Shown piece by piece: positions 24,092-32,631 of a stretch of DNA of 64,000 bases. Both the position numbers and the translations under genes were made by a program. The stretch is from Duganella aceris (GTDB taxonomy: Bacteria > Pseudomonadota > Gammaproteobacteria > Burkholderiales > Burkholderiaceae_D): contig NZ_JAADJT010000008.1 of the NCBI RefSeq assembly GCF_011090165.1, positions 248,001-312,000 of the forward strand, in the 5' to 3' direction. The notes beneath the pieces were generated by a model. It saw only the letters and a list, made by a program, of their open reading frames with translations. It did no database searches and was not told where the DNA came from. Within the stretch, counting starts at the first letter, position 1. Every line of letters begins with the position of its first letter.

Positions 24092-24832
24092 ATGTTCCAA
24101 GCTACCCAGACCACCGTTTCCGCCAACGTCCTGCGTGCCATGGCGCCAGAAGCGCCGGTCATCAGCCTGACGGGCTGCCAGCAAAACGAACTGCTGCGCG
24201 CTTTGTCCCGCGAAGAGCTGATCGGCCTGTTCGTCCATCTGGACCTGGTGCCGCTGGAAGCCGGCAAGCGCCTGTTCGACTTCGGCGACAAAATGGAATA
24301 CGCCTACTTCCCGACCAACGCCATCGTCTCGCTTCAGTACATCTCCGAAGATGGCGGCGCGGCCGAAATCGCGGTGGTCGGCCGTGAAGGCGTGGTCGGC
24401 GTCTCGATGTACGAAACCGAACGGGCCAACTGCACCGCCGTCGTGCAAACCGCCGGCTACGGCTACCGCATCAAGGCGTCGGTGCTGCGCGAAGCGTTCT
24501 TCAGCGGCGGCGCCCTGGCGCAGCAACTGATGCGTCACACCAGCGCGCTGTTCGCCCAACTGGCGCAGACCGTCGCCGGTGTCCGTCACGGCAGCATCGA
24601 ACAGCGCCTGTGCCGCTGGTTGCTGGAACGCCTGGACCGCTCGCTGTCCAACGAACTCAAAGTGACCCAGGAAATGATTGCCAACATGCTGGGCGTGCGC
24701 CGCGAAAGCATTACCTGCTGCGCCGGCAAGCTGCAGGAAGAGGGCTTGATCGAATACCGTCGCGGTACCGTCACCGTCATCGACCGCGATGCCATGGTGC
24801 GCCGCGCCGGCGGTTGCTACTCGCAAGCCTAA
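24092..24832 (+). CDS. Crp/Fnr-family transcriptional regulator
   Basis: A 246-aa regulator with an N-terminal cyclic-nucleotide-binding-like beta-roll (about residues 45-150) and a C-terminal winged helix (VTQEMIANMLGVRRESITCC, about residues 192-211). No N-terminal four-cysteine cluster is visible, so it is not a classical oxygen-sensing FNR. The cAMP-contacting residues are not evident either. Proteins of this subgroup, with the FPTNAIVSL stretch, are common in Burkholderiales and often respond to stress signals not yet known. It is preceded by a hairpin-rich 140-base leader, and its stop codon overlaps a possible small convergent gene by four bases. Confidence 0.92.
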   Translation: MFQATQTTVSANVLRAMAPEAPVISLTGCQQNELLRALSREELIGLFVHLDLVPLEAGKRLFDFGDKMEYAYFPTNAIVSLQYISEDGGAAEIAVVGREGVVGVSMYETERANCTAVVQTAGYGYRIKASVLREAFFSGGALAQQLMRHTSALFAQLAQTVAGVRHGSIEQRLCRWLLERLDRSLSNELKVTQEMIANMLGVRRESITCCAGKLQEEGLIEYRRGTVTVIDRDAMVRRAGGCYSQA

Positions 24833-25029
24833 TGTAAGTACCTTGGCGCTTGCTGGACCTGATCCAGCTTGCGCTGAACCAGCATGTACCACGCATGCGC
24901 CCATCTTGATGCCCGCTCCGACTCCCTTACCGTTCCCGCCGCCATGGTTCGCTGCACGGCCATCATCTGCCGATGCAGGGCATAGGCGGCGGGGTGCGGT
25001 TTTTTGAGGGGTGTGAGTGAGGTATCCAT
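24829..25029 (-). CDS. Possible small protein, 66 aa (uncertain)
   Basis: An open frame from ATG 25029 (MDTSLTPLKKPHPAAYALHR) to a stop overlapping the Crp/Fnr stop codon. It encodes a basic, helical peptide (for example WAHAWYMLVQRKLDQVQQ) with no recognised domain. No clear ribosome site is visible. The composition is balanced and looks protein-like rather than like a GC-bias shadow, and nothing else occupies this stretch. The gap upstream to 25185 is AT-rich and would hold the promoter of this gene and of the TonB receptor. Confidence 0.4.
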   Translation of the reverse strand: MDTSLTPLKKPHPAAYALHRQMMAVQRTMAAGTVRESERASRWAHAWYMLVQRKLDQVQQAPRYLH

Positions 25030-25184
25030 GACTGCATTCTGCGCCCCGTCTCCATCCCCCGCTGTACGTTGCCACACCTAACAAGGTAGGCAAAATCCAT
25101 ATAAGCAAGCGTGTTTATATTCGTTTTATCGTCAGTTACCCATCCGTATACTTGGCTCACATAGTCACGATACAGGGATCATCG

Positions 25185-27443
25185 ATGGGGAAGCATGTGT
25201 TTTATGCGCTGGCGGCGTTGTCGGCCGGCGCGGTCGCAACGGCGCAGGCGCAGTCCGACTCGACGCAGATCGAACGCGTCGAAGTCACCGCCACCCGGGC
25301 CGCCGGCGCCGTCGACGTGCAAAAAGTGCCTTCCGCGATCACGGTGCTGAAGCCGGACAGCCTGACCCGTTATGGACAAGGCAATCTTGCCGATATCGCC
25401 AACCTGGTGCCGGCGATGTCGCTGCAGGAGCAAGGGCCGGGCGTCAACAACATCACCATGCGCGGCCTGATCGTGCGCGGCATCGTGCCGTCGGAGGTGC
25501 AGGATTCCTCGCTGGTCGCGGTGTACATCGACGACATGCCGGTCACGCTGAAATCCTCCAATCCCGATCTGAAGGTGCTGGACCTGGAACGGGTCGAAGT
25601 GCTGCAAGGTCCGCAGGGGACATTGTTCGGCGCCGGCGCCATGGCCGGCGCGGTGCGGCAGATCACGCAGAAGCCCGACCTGACCGATTGGTTCGGCACG
25701 GTGGAAGCGGTCGGCTCCAACACGTCCGGCTTCGGCGGCGGCAATCACAACCTGCGCGGCATGGTCAACCTGCCGCTGAAGGCCGATGTGCTCGGCCTGC
25801 GCCTGACCGCCTACACCGGCAAGGACTCCGGCTACATCCGCAACCAGGTCAACGGCGCCACCACCAACGCCGCGTCGACCAACCAGGCGCGCGCCGCGCT
25901 GCGCTTGCGAGCCTCGCGCGATCTCGTGGTGGACGCCAGCATCACCGCTTCCAACATCAAGGCCGGCATCAACGACGCATACGGCGGACTGGCACCGTTC
26001 ACCACCTTTGCGCTGATACCGCAGCACAGCAACGACCAGCTGCAGCTGGCTAATCTGGGCGTCAGCTACGATCTCGGCGCCGCGCAGCTGGTGTCATCGA
26101 CCTCCTACCTGCACCGCGAAACGCTGTACGTGACCTCGGCCCAGTACCCGGCCACCGCCTTCATCTTCGGCGGCCGGAATCCTTTGATGAAAGCCGCCTA
26201 CGTCATCGGCAACGAAGTGGGCGACTTCGCGCAGGAGTTCCGCCTTAACTCCAAGGGCGACGGACCGCTGAAATGGACCGCCGGCGCTTTCTTCGAACGC
26301 GGCAGGCGCGATACGCGCCAGGACGAGCCGACCGAAGGCTTCGACCAGCGCTATGCCGAGACCCGCAACTTCCCCGGCTACAGTTCGCAGACCAACGAAC
26401 TGGCCTTCAACCCGGACGATTTCTTCTCCGGCCAGCAGAACACCCGTTCGCGCCAGGTCGCGCTGTTCAGCGAAGCCACCTACACCGTGTTCGACCAGCT
26501 GGACCTGACCGCCGGCGTGCGCCTGTTCCGCGGCACGCAGGACTTCGACCTGCGCTTCAGCGGCTTGTTCGGCAACCTGGCCAACGCCACGCCGGCGTCG
26601 CCGGTCGGCACGCCGACCGTCAGCAACAGCAGCGCCACCTCGCACGGCGCCAACCCGCGCTTCGCCGCCGCCTACCGCATCGATGCGGAGCGGATGCTGT
26701 ACGCCTCGGTGGGCAAGGGCTTCCGCTACGGCGGCAATAATCAGCCGGTGCCGTTCAACTTCTGCGGCATCAACGCGCCGGCCACCTTCGCGCCGGACAG
26801 CCTTTGGAACTACGAGGTCGGCTCGAAGAACACGCTGTTCGACCGCCGCGTCACGCTGAACGCCAACGTCTACCGCATCGACTGGAAGGACGTGCAGGTG
26901 TTCAACCGCCTGCCATGCACCTACTACTTCACGCAGAACGCCGGCAAGATCCGCAGCGAAGGGCTGGAACTGGAGACCGCCGTCAAGCTGACGCGCCGCG
27001 CCTCGGTCGGCGTGAGCGCGGCCTACAACCATGCCTATGCCGCACGCACCGTGGTCACCGGCATCGCCGCGCAGAATATCCCCGAAGGCAGCCGCGCGCC
27101 GTATGCGCCGCGCATCGCCGCCACCGCCACCGCCAGCTACAGCATTCCAGTGGGCGGCAGCGACGAAATCGGACTGTTCGCCAGTTACGCCTATCGCGGC
27201 AAGGCCTACACCAACTTCGCGCCGGAGCAGGGCGCTTACGCCGAGATCCCTTCGTCGAACACGGTCAACGCCACCGCCGTCTACAAGACCGGCGCCTATG
27301 AATTCGGCCTGTTCGGCACCAATCTGACCAACAACGCCAAGATCAGCGACGTCACGCCGAACACCATCGCCATCCAACCGGGAGACCTGCTTTACATGGT
27401 CCGCCCGCGCACCGTGGGCTTGCGCGTCAAGGCGCGCTTCTGA
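25185..27443 (+). CDS. TonB-dependent outer-membrane receptor
   Basis: A 752-aa receptor from ATG 25185 (MGKHVFYALAALSAGAVATA signal, cleaved after AQA), then ERVEVTATR as the TonB box region, a plug (about residues 50-165, FGAGAMAGAVRQIT) and a barrel ending RVKARF. The longer frame from a TTG at 25152 has no ribosome support, whereas AGGGA precedes the ATG. It heads a tight operon with a desaturase (ten bases downstream) and a PhnD-like protein (three bases further). Plug and barrel resemble receptors of the FyuA/FecA-like group that bind diverse small ligands. The ligand is not evident. Confidence 0.93.
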   Translation: MGKHVFYALAALSAGAVATAQAQSDSTQIERVEVTATRAAGAVDVQKVPSAITVLKPDSLTRYGQGNLADIANLVPAMSLQEQGPGVNNITMRGLIVRGIVPSEVQDSSLVAVYIDDMPVTLKSSNPDLKVLDLERVEVLQGPQGTLFGAGAMAGAVRQITQKPDLTDWFGTVEAVGSNTSGFGGGNHNLRGMVNLPLKADVLGLRLTAYTGKDSGYIRNQVNGATTNAASTNQARAALRLRASRDLVVDASITASNIKAGINDAYGGLAPFTTFALIPQHSNDQLQLANLGVSYDLGAAQLVSSTSYLHRETLYVTSAQYPATAFIFGGRNPLMKAAYVIGNEVGDFAQEFRLNSKGDGPLKWTAGAFFERGRRDTRQDEPTEGFDQRYAETRNFPGYSSQTNELAFNPDDFFSGQQNTRSRQVALFSEATYTVFDQLDLTAGVRLFRGTQDFDLRFSGLFGNLANATPASPVGTPTVSNSSATSHGANPRFAAAYRIDAERMLYASVGKGFRYGGNNQPVPFNFCGINAPATFAPDSLWNYEVGSKNTLFDRRVTLNANVYRIDWKDVQVFNRLPCTYYFTQNAGKIRSEGLELETAVKLTRRASVGVSAAYNHAYAARTVVTGIAAQNIPEGSRAPYAPRIAATATASYSIPVGGSDEIGLFASYAYRGKAYTNFAPEQGAYAEIPSSNTVNATAVYKTGAYEFGLFGTNLTNNAKISDVTPNTIAIQPGDLLYMVRPRTVGLRVKARF

Positions 27444-27453
27444 CGGAGGCGCC

Positions 27454-28404
27454 ATGAGCTCGGAATACGTCGATCCGCGACAGCGGGAGGAAATCGCGGC
27501 CGAGCGCGGACGGCTGCTGTGGTTCGGCGAGTGGCCGACCTGGCTGCTGATCGCGCTGATCCACGGCGGCTGGCTGCTGACGCTGGGCTTCTGGCGCGAA
27601 CTCGGCGCCGTCGCCGGCACGCTGCTGATGATCTGGTGGTGCGCCTGGTATATGTCGCTGCAACATGAGCTGATCCACGGCCATCCCACGCCGTGGCCGT
27701 GGGTGAACCGCCTGTTCGGCTACCTTCCGCTGGCGGTCTGGTATCCCTACGGCTTGTACCGTGAAAGCCATCTGCGCCACCACAACGACTTTCATCTGAC
27801 GATGCCGGCGCTGGACACCGAGAGCAATTACGTCTCGCCGGCCGCGTGGGCGGGCATGGGCAAGCCGCTGCGCGCGCTGCTGTGGTTTAACAAGACGTTC
27901 TGGGGCCGGCTGCTGGTCGGTCCGGCGATCGCCATCGCCGGCGCCTGGGCCGAAGCGCTGCGCCAGCCGCTGCGCGGCGACTGGCGCCACGTGCCGATGT
28001 GGCTCGGCCATTTCGCCATGCTGGCGGCGCTGCTGTGGTGGGTGCGGTCGGCGTTCGGCATGTCGCCGCTCTACTACGTGCTGGCGATCTCGTATCCGGC
28101 GCAGTCGCTGGCGATGGTGCGCTCGTATTACGAACATCGTCCGGCATCGGACCACAAGCAGCGCATCGTTCTCAATGAGGCGGGGTTTGTGTTTCGCCTG
28201 CTTTTCCTGAATAATAATCTGCATCTGGTGCACCACGATTTGCCGTCGCTGCCGTGGTACCTGCTGCCGCGCGTCTACCGCGCGCGCAAGGCGTCGTATA
28301 CTTCCCGCAGCGGCGGCTTTTATGTCGGAGGTTACGGAGAACTGATGCGCCGCTTCGGTTTCCGCGCCATCGACGCGCCGGTGCACCCGCATATGCCCGA
28401 GTAG
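27454..28404 (+). CDS. Fatty-acid-desaturase-family membrane protein
   Basis: A 316-aa integral membrane di-iron protein. All three histidine boxes are present: HELIHGH (residues 71-77), HLRHH (106-110) and HLVHH (about 257-261), with four to five hydrophobic helices between them. The family inserts double bonds or hydroxyl groups into lipids and alkyl substrates. Its position directly between a TonB receptor and a substrate-binding-like protein is unusual for a membrane-lipid desaturase and hints at a role in processing the ligand of that receptor, though lipid desaturation cannot be excluded. Confidence 0.9.
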   Translation: MSSEYVDPRQREEIAAERGRLLWFGEWPTWLLIALIHGGWLLTLGFWRELGAVAGTLLMIWWCAWYMSLQHELIHGHPTPWPWVNRLFGYLPLAVWYPYGLYRESHLRHHNDFHLTMPALDTESNYVSPAAWAGMGKPLRALLWFNKTFWGRLLVGPAIAIAGAWAEALRQPLRGDWRHVPMWLGHFAMLAALLWWVRSAFGMSPLYYVLAISYPAQSLAMVRSYYEHRPASDHKQRIVLNEAGFVFRLLFLNNNLHLVHHDLPSLPWYLLPRVYRARKASYTSRSGGFYVGGYGELMRRFGFRAIDAPVHPHMPE

Positions 28405-28407
28405 ATC

Positions 28408-29202
28408 ATGATCTGGAAAGTCGCACTGCCGATGTATAACCTGTCACCGCGCCTGCAACAGGCGTGGGAGGGGCTGCTCGGCGATTTGCTCGACAATCTG
28501 GACTTGCATGCGGAGGTCGAGCTGGTGCGCGCGCCGCCGTTGCCGGAGTTCTGGCTGCGGCCGGACCTGCTGCTCAGCCAGACCTGCGGCTATCCTTACA
28601 TGACGTTGCTGCGCGAGCAGGTGACGCTGATCGCCACGCCGGCCTTCGATTTTCCCGGCTGTTCGGGCAGCGATTATTCCAGCGTGATCGTGGCGCCCGC
28701 CGGTGCCGGCATCGCCAGCCTGGCCGACGCGCGCGGCGGCATCGCGGCGGTCAACGACGCGCATTCCAACAGCGGCATGAACGCGCTGCGGCTCGCGGTC
28801 GCGCCGCTGGCGCGGGAGGGACGTTTCTTCGACAAGGTGGTGTACTCCGGCAGCCATGCGGCCAGCCTGCGCCTGGTGCGCGAGGGCGATGCGGACATCG
28901 CCGCCATCGACTGCGTCACTTACGGGTATTTGAAGGAAGAGGATCCGGTCAGCCTGCTCGGCATCAAGGAGTTGGGATATTCGGCGACGTCGCCCGGACT
29001 GCCGCTGGTCGCCGGCAAGGCGGTGCCGCCACAACTGCTGGCGCGCTTGCGCTCGGGCCTGACCGAGCCGGGGCCGCAGGTGGCCGGCCATATGCGCGAC
29101 CTGCGCATCCTGGCCTTCCACCACCGGCCCGACGCCGATTACCGGCGCATCATACAACTGGAAGCCGAGGCCTGTGCCGCCGGCTATCCCTTGCTCGCCT
29201 AG
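28408..29202 (+). CDS. PhnD-like substrate-binding protein without signal peptide
   Basis: A 264-aa protein of the periplasmic-binding type II fold (PhnD-like). Visible motifs are LLSQTCGYPYM (residues about 55-65), NDAHSNSGMNALR (about 113-125, ligand-binding loop) and GSHAASLRLVREGDADIAAIDCVTY, in part. It begins MIWKVALPMYN with no signal peptide or lipobox, so unlike transport proteins it should stay in the cytoplasm. It follows the desaturase by three bases and no ABC permease or ATPase is near. It may act as a cytoplasmic sensor or binding protein for a phosphonate- or phosphate-like compound. The 3-prime end shares a CTAG with the convergent ssuA-like gene. Confidence 0.82.
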   Translation: MIWKVALPMYNLSPRLQQAWEGLLGDLLDNLDLHAEVELVRAPPLPEFWLRPDLLLSQTCGYPYMTLLREQVTLIATPAFDFPGCSGSDYSSVIVAPAGAGIASLADARGGIAAVNDAHSNSGMNALRLAVAPLAREGRFFDKVVYSGSHAASLRLVREGDADIAAIDCVTYGYLKEEDPVSLLGIKELGYSATSPGLPLVAGKAVPPQLLARLRSGLTEPGPQVAGHMRDLRILAFHHRPDADYRRIIQLEAEACAAGYPLLA

Positions 29203-30146
29203 TTCTTGCGCCACAGCGGCACGGCGGTCGCGTCCAGCTTGCGCGGCAGCAGTCCCTCGGCGAAGAAGGCGTCGGCGATCTTTTGTTGCTCGCCCAGCGC
29301 TTCCTTCAGCACCGGCCGTACCTCGTAGCTGCGGCGGCCATTGGCCAGTTCCACCGTCTTCGCATCCAGGCCCCAGGCCGGCGCCAGCAGCTCGGCCGCT
29401 TCCTTCGGCGACTGCTTGACCCATTTGCCGGTCTTGTTGAGCGCCTCGAACACCACCGCCAGCACATCCGGCCGCGCCTTGGCGTAGGCGGTGGAGGCGA
29501 GGTAATAGCGCTGGTAGTCGGCCACGTTGCGGCCGTCGGCCAGGATGCGCACCTCGGACTGGCGCTGCACGCCGGCCAGGAACGGATCCCAGGTGACCCA
29601 CGCGGCGACGCTGCCGCGCTCAAAGGCGGCGCGGCCGTCGGCCGGCGTCAGGTAGGCCGCTTCAATGTCCTTGAAGCGCAGGCCGGCCTTTTCCAGCGAT
29701 GCGATCAGCAGGTAGTGGCTGCCGGCGGCCTTGGTCACGGCGATCTTCTTGCCCTTCAAATCCGCCACCGTCTTGTACGGCGAGTCGGTGCGCACTACGA
29801 TGGCCTGCGCCGACGGCGACGGCGCCTCCTGCGCGAAGTAGGTCAGTTGCGCGCCCGCCGCCTGGGCGAACACCGGCACCGTGTCGGCCACGTCGGCGCT
29901 GAGGTCGACGCCGTCGACGTTCAGCGCTTCCAGCAACGGCAGGCCGCTGGAGAATTCGTGCCAGCTGATCTTGACGCCCAGCGGCGCCAGCTCCTGTTCC
30001 AGCTGGCCGCGCAGTTTCAGCACGGTCAGCAGCGTCGAGGATTTCTGGTAGCCGATGCGCAGCGTGGTGCTGGGGTTCTGCGCCAGCGAGGTCAATGGCA
30101 GCAAGGCGAACAGGGCGAGGAGGGTGCGGCGGCGCAGCTGGGGCAT
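29199..30146 (-). CDS. Aliphatic sulfonate ABC substrate-binding protein (SsuA-like), orphan
   Basis: A 315-aa periplasmic binding protein. The start is ATG 30146 after CCGGAGTTACC, giving signal peptide MPQLRRRTLLALFALLPLTSLAQ. Motifs IGYQKSSTLLTVLK and WDPFLAGVQ, with the long spacer VLAVVFEALNKTGKWVKQ, are those of SsuA/TauA proteins binding alkanesulfonates or taurine. No SsuB/SsuC transporter or SsuD monooxygenase is in the window, so it must work with components encoded elsewhere or serve another role. It is divergent from a cysteine dioxygenase gene, which fits sulfur-limitation control, and overlaps the PhnD-like gene by four bases. Confidence 0.88.
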   Translation of the reverse strand: MPQLRRRTLLALFALLPLTSLAQNPSTTLRIGYQKSSTLLTVLKLRGQLEQELAPLGVKISWHEFSSGLPLLEALNVDGVDLSADVADTVPVFAQAAGAQLTYFAQEAPSPSAQAIVVRTDSPYKTVADLKGKKIAVTKAAGSHYLLIASLEKAGLRFKDIEAAYLTPADGRAAFERGSVAAWVTWDPFLAGVQRQSEVRILADGRNVADYQRYYLASTAYAKARPDVLAVVFEALNKTGKWVKQSPKEAAELLAPAWGLDAKTVELANGRRSYEVRPVLKEALGEQQKIADAFFAEGLLPRKLDATAVPLWRKN

Positions 30147-30306
30147 GGTAACTCCGGTGGGTGGATATCGGACGATTGTATGGCGCCGCCCCGGCAGCGG
30201 GAACGAATGGTTTCGCACTTGCATATAGCGTTTACGGATAACCGTTGCCGCCTTTTCTGCGGGATAATCGAGGCTTGGACGCGCCGGATTTGACCACGGA
30301 GGAAAT

Positions 30307-30894
30307 ATGGCTGAGGACAACGCCAACATCGCAGAACTGCCTGTGCCGCCCCGACTGCGCAGCCTGATCGAAGGGCTGGAAAGCATGCTGGCCGAAGGCG
30401 CGGACGAGGCGCATATCGTCAGGCACGGCTCGGCACTGCTGCGCGAGCTGGTCGCGCACGACGACTGGCTGCCGCAGCAGGCGGCGCGGCCGGACCCGCA
30501 GTACTACCGCCAATACCTGCTGTACCGCGACCCCACCGCGCGCTTCTCGGTGGTGAGCTTCGTCTGGGGGCCGGGCCAGTCCACGCCCATCCACGACCAC
30601 ACCGTCTGGGGCTTGATCGGGCTGTTGCGCGGCGCCGAAATCTCGCAGGACTTCAAGCGCCGCGCCGACGGGGTGCTGGAAAAATCCGGCCCGCCGCAGC
30701 GGCTTGAGACCGGCGTGGTCACGGCGGTGTCGCCTACTCTGGGCGACATCCATCAGGTATTCAATGCCTACGACGATCGCATCTCGATCGGCATCCACGT
30801 CTACGGCGCCGACATCGGAGCGGTGGACCGCAGCGTTTTCACCCTGGAAGGCGCTGTTAAACCTTTTCGCTCCGGCTATGCCGCACTGACATGA
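30307..30894 (+). CDS. Cysteine dioxygenase-family thiol dioxygenase
   Basis: A 195-aa cupin-fold non-heme iron enzyme. The three iron ligands are H96 and H98 (IHDHTVWG) and H149 (GDIHQVFN). The family oxidises cysteine or 3-mercaptopropionate to the sulfinate; in bacteria the protein is often annotated as cysteine dioxygenase type I. It overlaps the next gene by ATGA (30891-30894), so it is translated together with a multi-domain rhodanese. Together they form a thiol/sulfur catabolism unit. The exact thiol substrate is not set by the sequence seen here. Confidence 0.9.
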   Translation: MAEDNANIAELPVPPRLRSLIEGLESMLAEGADEAHIVRHGSALLRELVAHDDWLPQQAARPDPQYYRQYLLYRDPTARFSVVSFVWGPGQSTPIHDHTVWGLIGLLRGAEISQDFKRRADGVLEKSGPPQRLETGVVTAVSPTLGDIHQVFNAYDDRISIGIHVYGADIGAVDRSVFTLEGAVKPFRSGYAALT

Positions 30895-32483
30895 CTACAT
30901 TCACCACCCGAAGCTATCAACAAGTACGCGCGGCGCTACTGGCGCGTAAAGAAATCGCCCTGCTGGACGTGCGCGAAGAGGATCCGCACGCGCAGGAACA
31001 TCCGCTGTTCGCCGCCAATTTCCCGTTCGGCCGCATCGAGGCCGACGCCTGGACCAAGCTGCCGCGCCGCGACGTCGCCATCGTGCTGCTGGACGGCGGC
31101 GAAGGCTTGGCGCAGGCCTCGGCGGAACGCCTGCGGGAGTTGGGCTACACCGACGTCGCGCTGCTCGAAGGCGGCATCGAAGGCTGGCGCGCGGCCGGCG
31201 GCGAATTGTTCCGCGACGTGAATGTGCCCAGCAAGGCCTTTGGCGAACTGGTGGAGGAACAGCGCCACACGCCGTCGCTGTCGGCGCCGCAGGTGCAGGC
31301 GCTGATCGACGGCGGCGACGACATCGTCATTCTCGACGCGCGGCGCTACGACGAATACCAGACCATGAGCATCCCCGGCAGCGTCAGTGTGCCCGGGGCC
31401 GAGCTGGCGCTGCGCGCGCGCGAGCTGGCGCCGAATCCGTCCACCCGCATCGTGGTTAACTGCGCCGGACGCACCCGCAGCATCATCGGCACCCAATCGC
31501 TGATCAATGCCCGCATTCCGAATCCGGTCGCCGCGCTGCGCAACGGCACCATCGGCTGGACGTTGGCCCAACAACAGCTGGAGCACGGGCAGTCGCGCAG
31601 CTATCCGCCGGTGTCGGAAGCCAACCGCGAACTGGCGGCGCTGGACGCGCGCGCGCTGGCCGACCGCGCCGGCGTGCTGCGCATCGATCGCGCCGCATTG
31701 GATGGGCTGCATGCCGACGCCACCCGCAGCACCTACTTCTTCGACGTGCGCAGCCCGGCGGAGTTCAACGACGGCCGCCTGCCGCACTTCCGTTCCGCGC
31801 CCGGCGGGCAGCTGGTGCAGGAGACGGAACAATTCGCACCGGTGCGCGGCGCGCGCATCGTGCTGGCCGATAGCGACGGCGTGCGCGCCAACCTGAGCGC
31901 GCACTGGCTGCGCCAGATGAATCACGAAGTGTATGTGGTCGACGGCTTGCAGCCATCGGACTTCCACGTGACCGGCGCCTGGTCGCCCGAGCTGCCGGCC
32001 CATGCGCCGGTTGACGAAATCGACGCCGCCACGCTGTCGCAATGGCTGGCCGACGATGCGGCGACCACGGCGATCCTGGACTTCACCACCGGCGTCAACT
32101 ACCAGAAGCGCCACATTCCGGGTGCGTGGTTCGCGCTGCGCTCAGACCTGAGGCGGGCGTTGACCCAGCTGCCGCAAGGCGTCCAGCGCTACGTGCTCAC
32201 CTGCGGCAGCAGCCTGCTGGCGCGTTACGCGGCTGCCGACCTGCGCAAGCTGACCACGCTGCCGGTAGCGGTGCTTGACGGCGGTACCTCGGCATGGGCC
32301 GCAGCCGGCCTGCCGGTGGAAGCCGGCGCGACGCGCTTGGCCTCGCCGCTGATCGATCGCTATCGCCGTCCGTACGAGGGCACCGACAATCGCGCCGAGG
32401 CGATGCAGGCCTATCTCGATTGGGAATTCGGACTGGTGGCGCAGCTGGGGCGCGACGCTACGCACGGTTTTAGCGTTGTCTGA
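30891..32483 (+). CDS. Four-domain rhodanese-like sulfurtransferase
   Basis: A 530-aa cytoplasmic protein made of four rhodanese repeats (about residues 1-115, 125-235, 265-360 and 370-475). Only the second (VVNCAGRTRS) and fourth (LTCGSSLLA) have the active-site cysteine. The first (VLLDGGEG) and third (VLADSDG) lack it and probably are structural. Fusions of this type handle persulfide sulfur from cysteine sulfinate or thiosulfate. It is translationally coupled to the cysteine dioxygenase. The C-terminal 55 residues (DRYRRPYEGTDNRAEAMQAY) are conserved-looking and outside the domains. Confidence 0.9.
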   Translation: MTTFTTRSYQQVRAALLARKEIALLDVREEDPHAQEHPLFAANFPFGRIEADAWTKLPRRDVAIVLLDGGEGLAQASAERLRELGYTDVALLEGGIEGWRAAGGELFRDVNVPSKAFGELVEEQRHTPSLSAPQVQALIDGGDDIVILDARRYDEYQTMSIPGSVSVPGAELALRARELAPNPSTRIVVNCAGRTRSIIGTQSLINARIPNPVAALRNGTIGWTLAQQQLEHGQSRSYPPVSEANRELAALDARALADRAGVLRIDRAALDGLHADATRSTYFFDVRSPAEFNDGRLPHFRSAPGGQLVQETEQFAPVRGARIVLADSDGVRANLSAHWLRQMNHEVYVVDGLQPSDFHVTGAWSPELPAHAPVDEIDAATLSQWLADDAATTAILDFTTGVNYQKRHIPGAWFALRSDLRRALTQLPQGVQRYVLTCGSSLLARYAAADLRKLTTLPVAVLDGGTSAWAAAGLPVEAGATRLASPLIDRYRRPYEGTDNRAEAMQAYLDWEFGLVAQLGRDATHGFSVV

Positions 32484-32493
32484 ATAACTACTG

Positions 32494-32514
32494 AAATGCA
32501 TGCGTTGCATTTTT
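32494..32514 (+). terminator. Possible weak terminator after the rhodanese gene
   Basis: AAATGCA (32494-32500), loop TGCGT, TGCATTT (32506-32512) followed by two further T. It is an AT-rich seven-base stem with a short T-run, eleven bases after the rhodanese stop codon. Weak for a Rho-independent terminator; could also be a regulatory palindrome. Confidence 0.3.
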
Positions 32515-32544
32515 GGGTGCGACGCAGCATAAATTTTCGCTTAG

Positions 32545-32575
32545 TTGTAATACGGTAACATTACTCGTTTATACT
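32545..32575 (+). promoter_or_regulatory. Possible sigma70 promoter of the chemoreceptor gene
   Basis: TTGTAA (32545-32550), 19-base spacer, TATACT (32570-32575), 57 bases before the chemoreceptor ATG. The -10 is good but the spacer is long, so confidence is low. GTAAT/ATTAC arms flank the spacer. Confidence 0.3.
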
Positions 32576-32631
32576 GGGTTCAGGCCACAGAGAGGGCCGG
32601 TTTCATTCCCACTTCTATGAGAAAAGTCACC

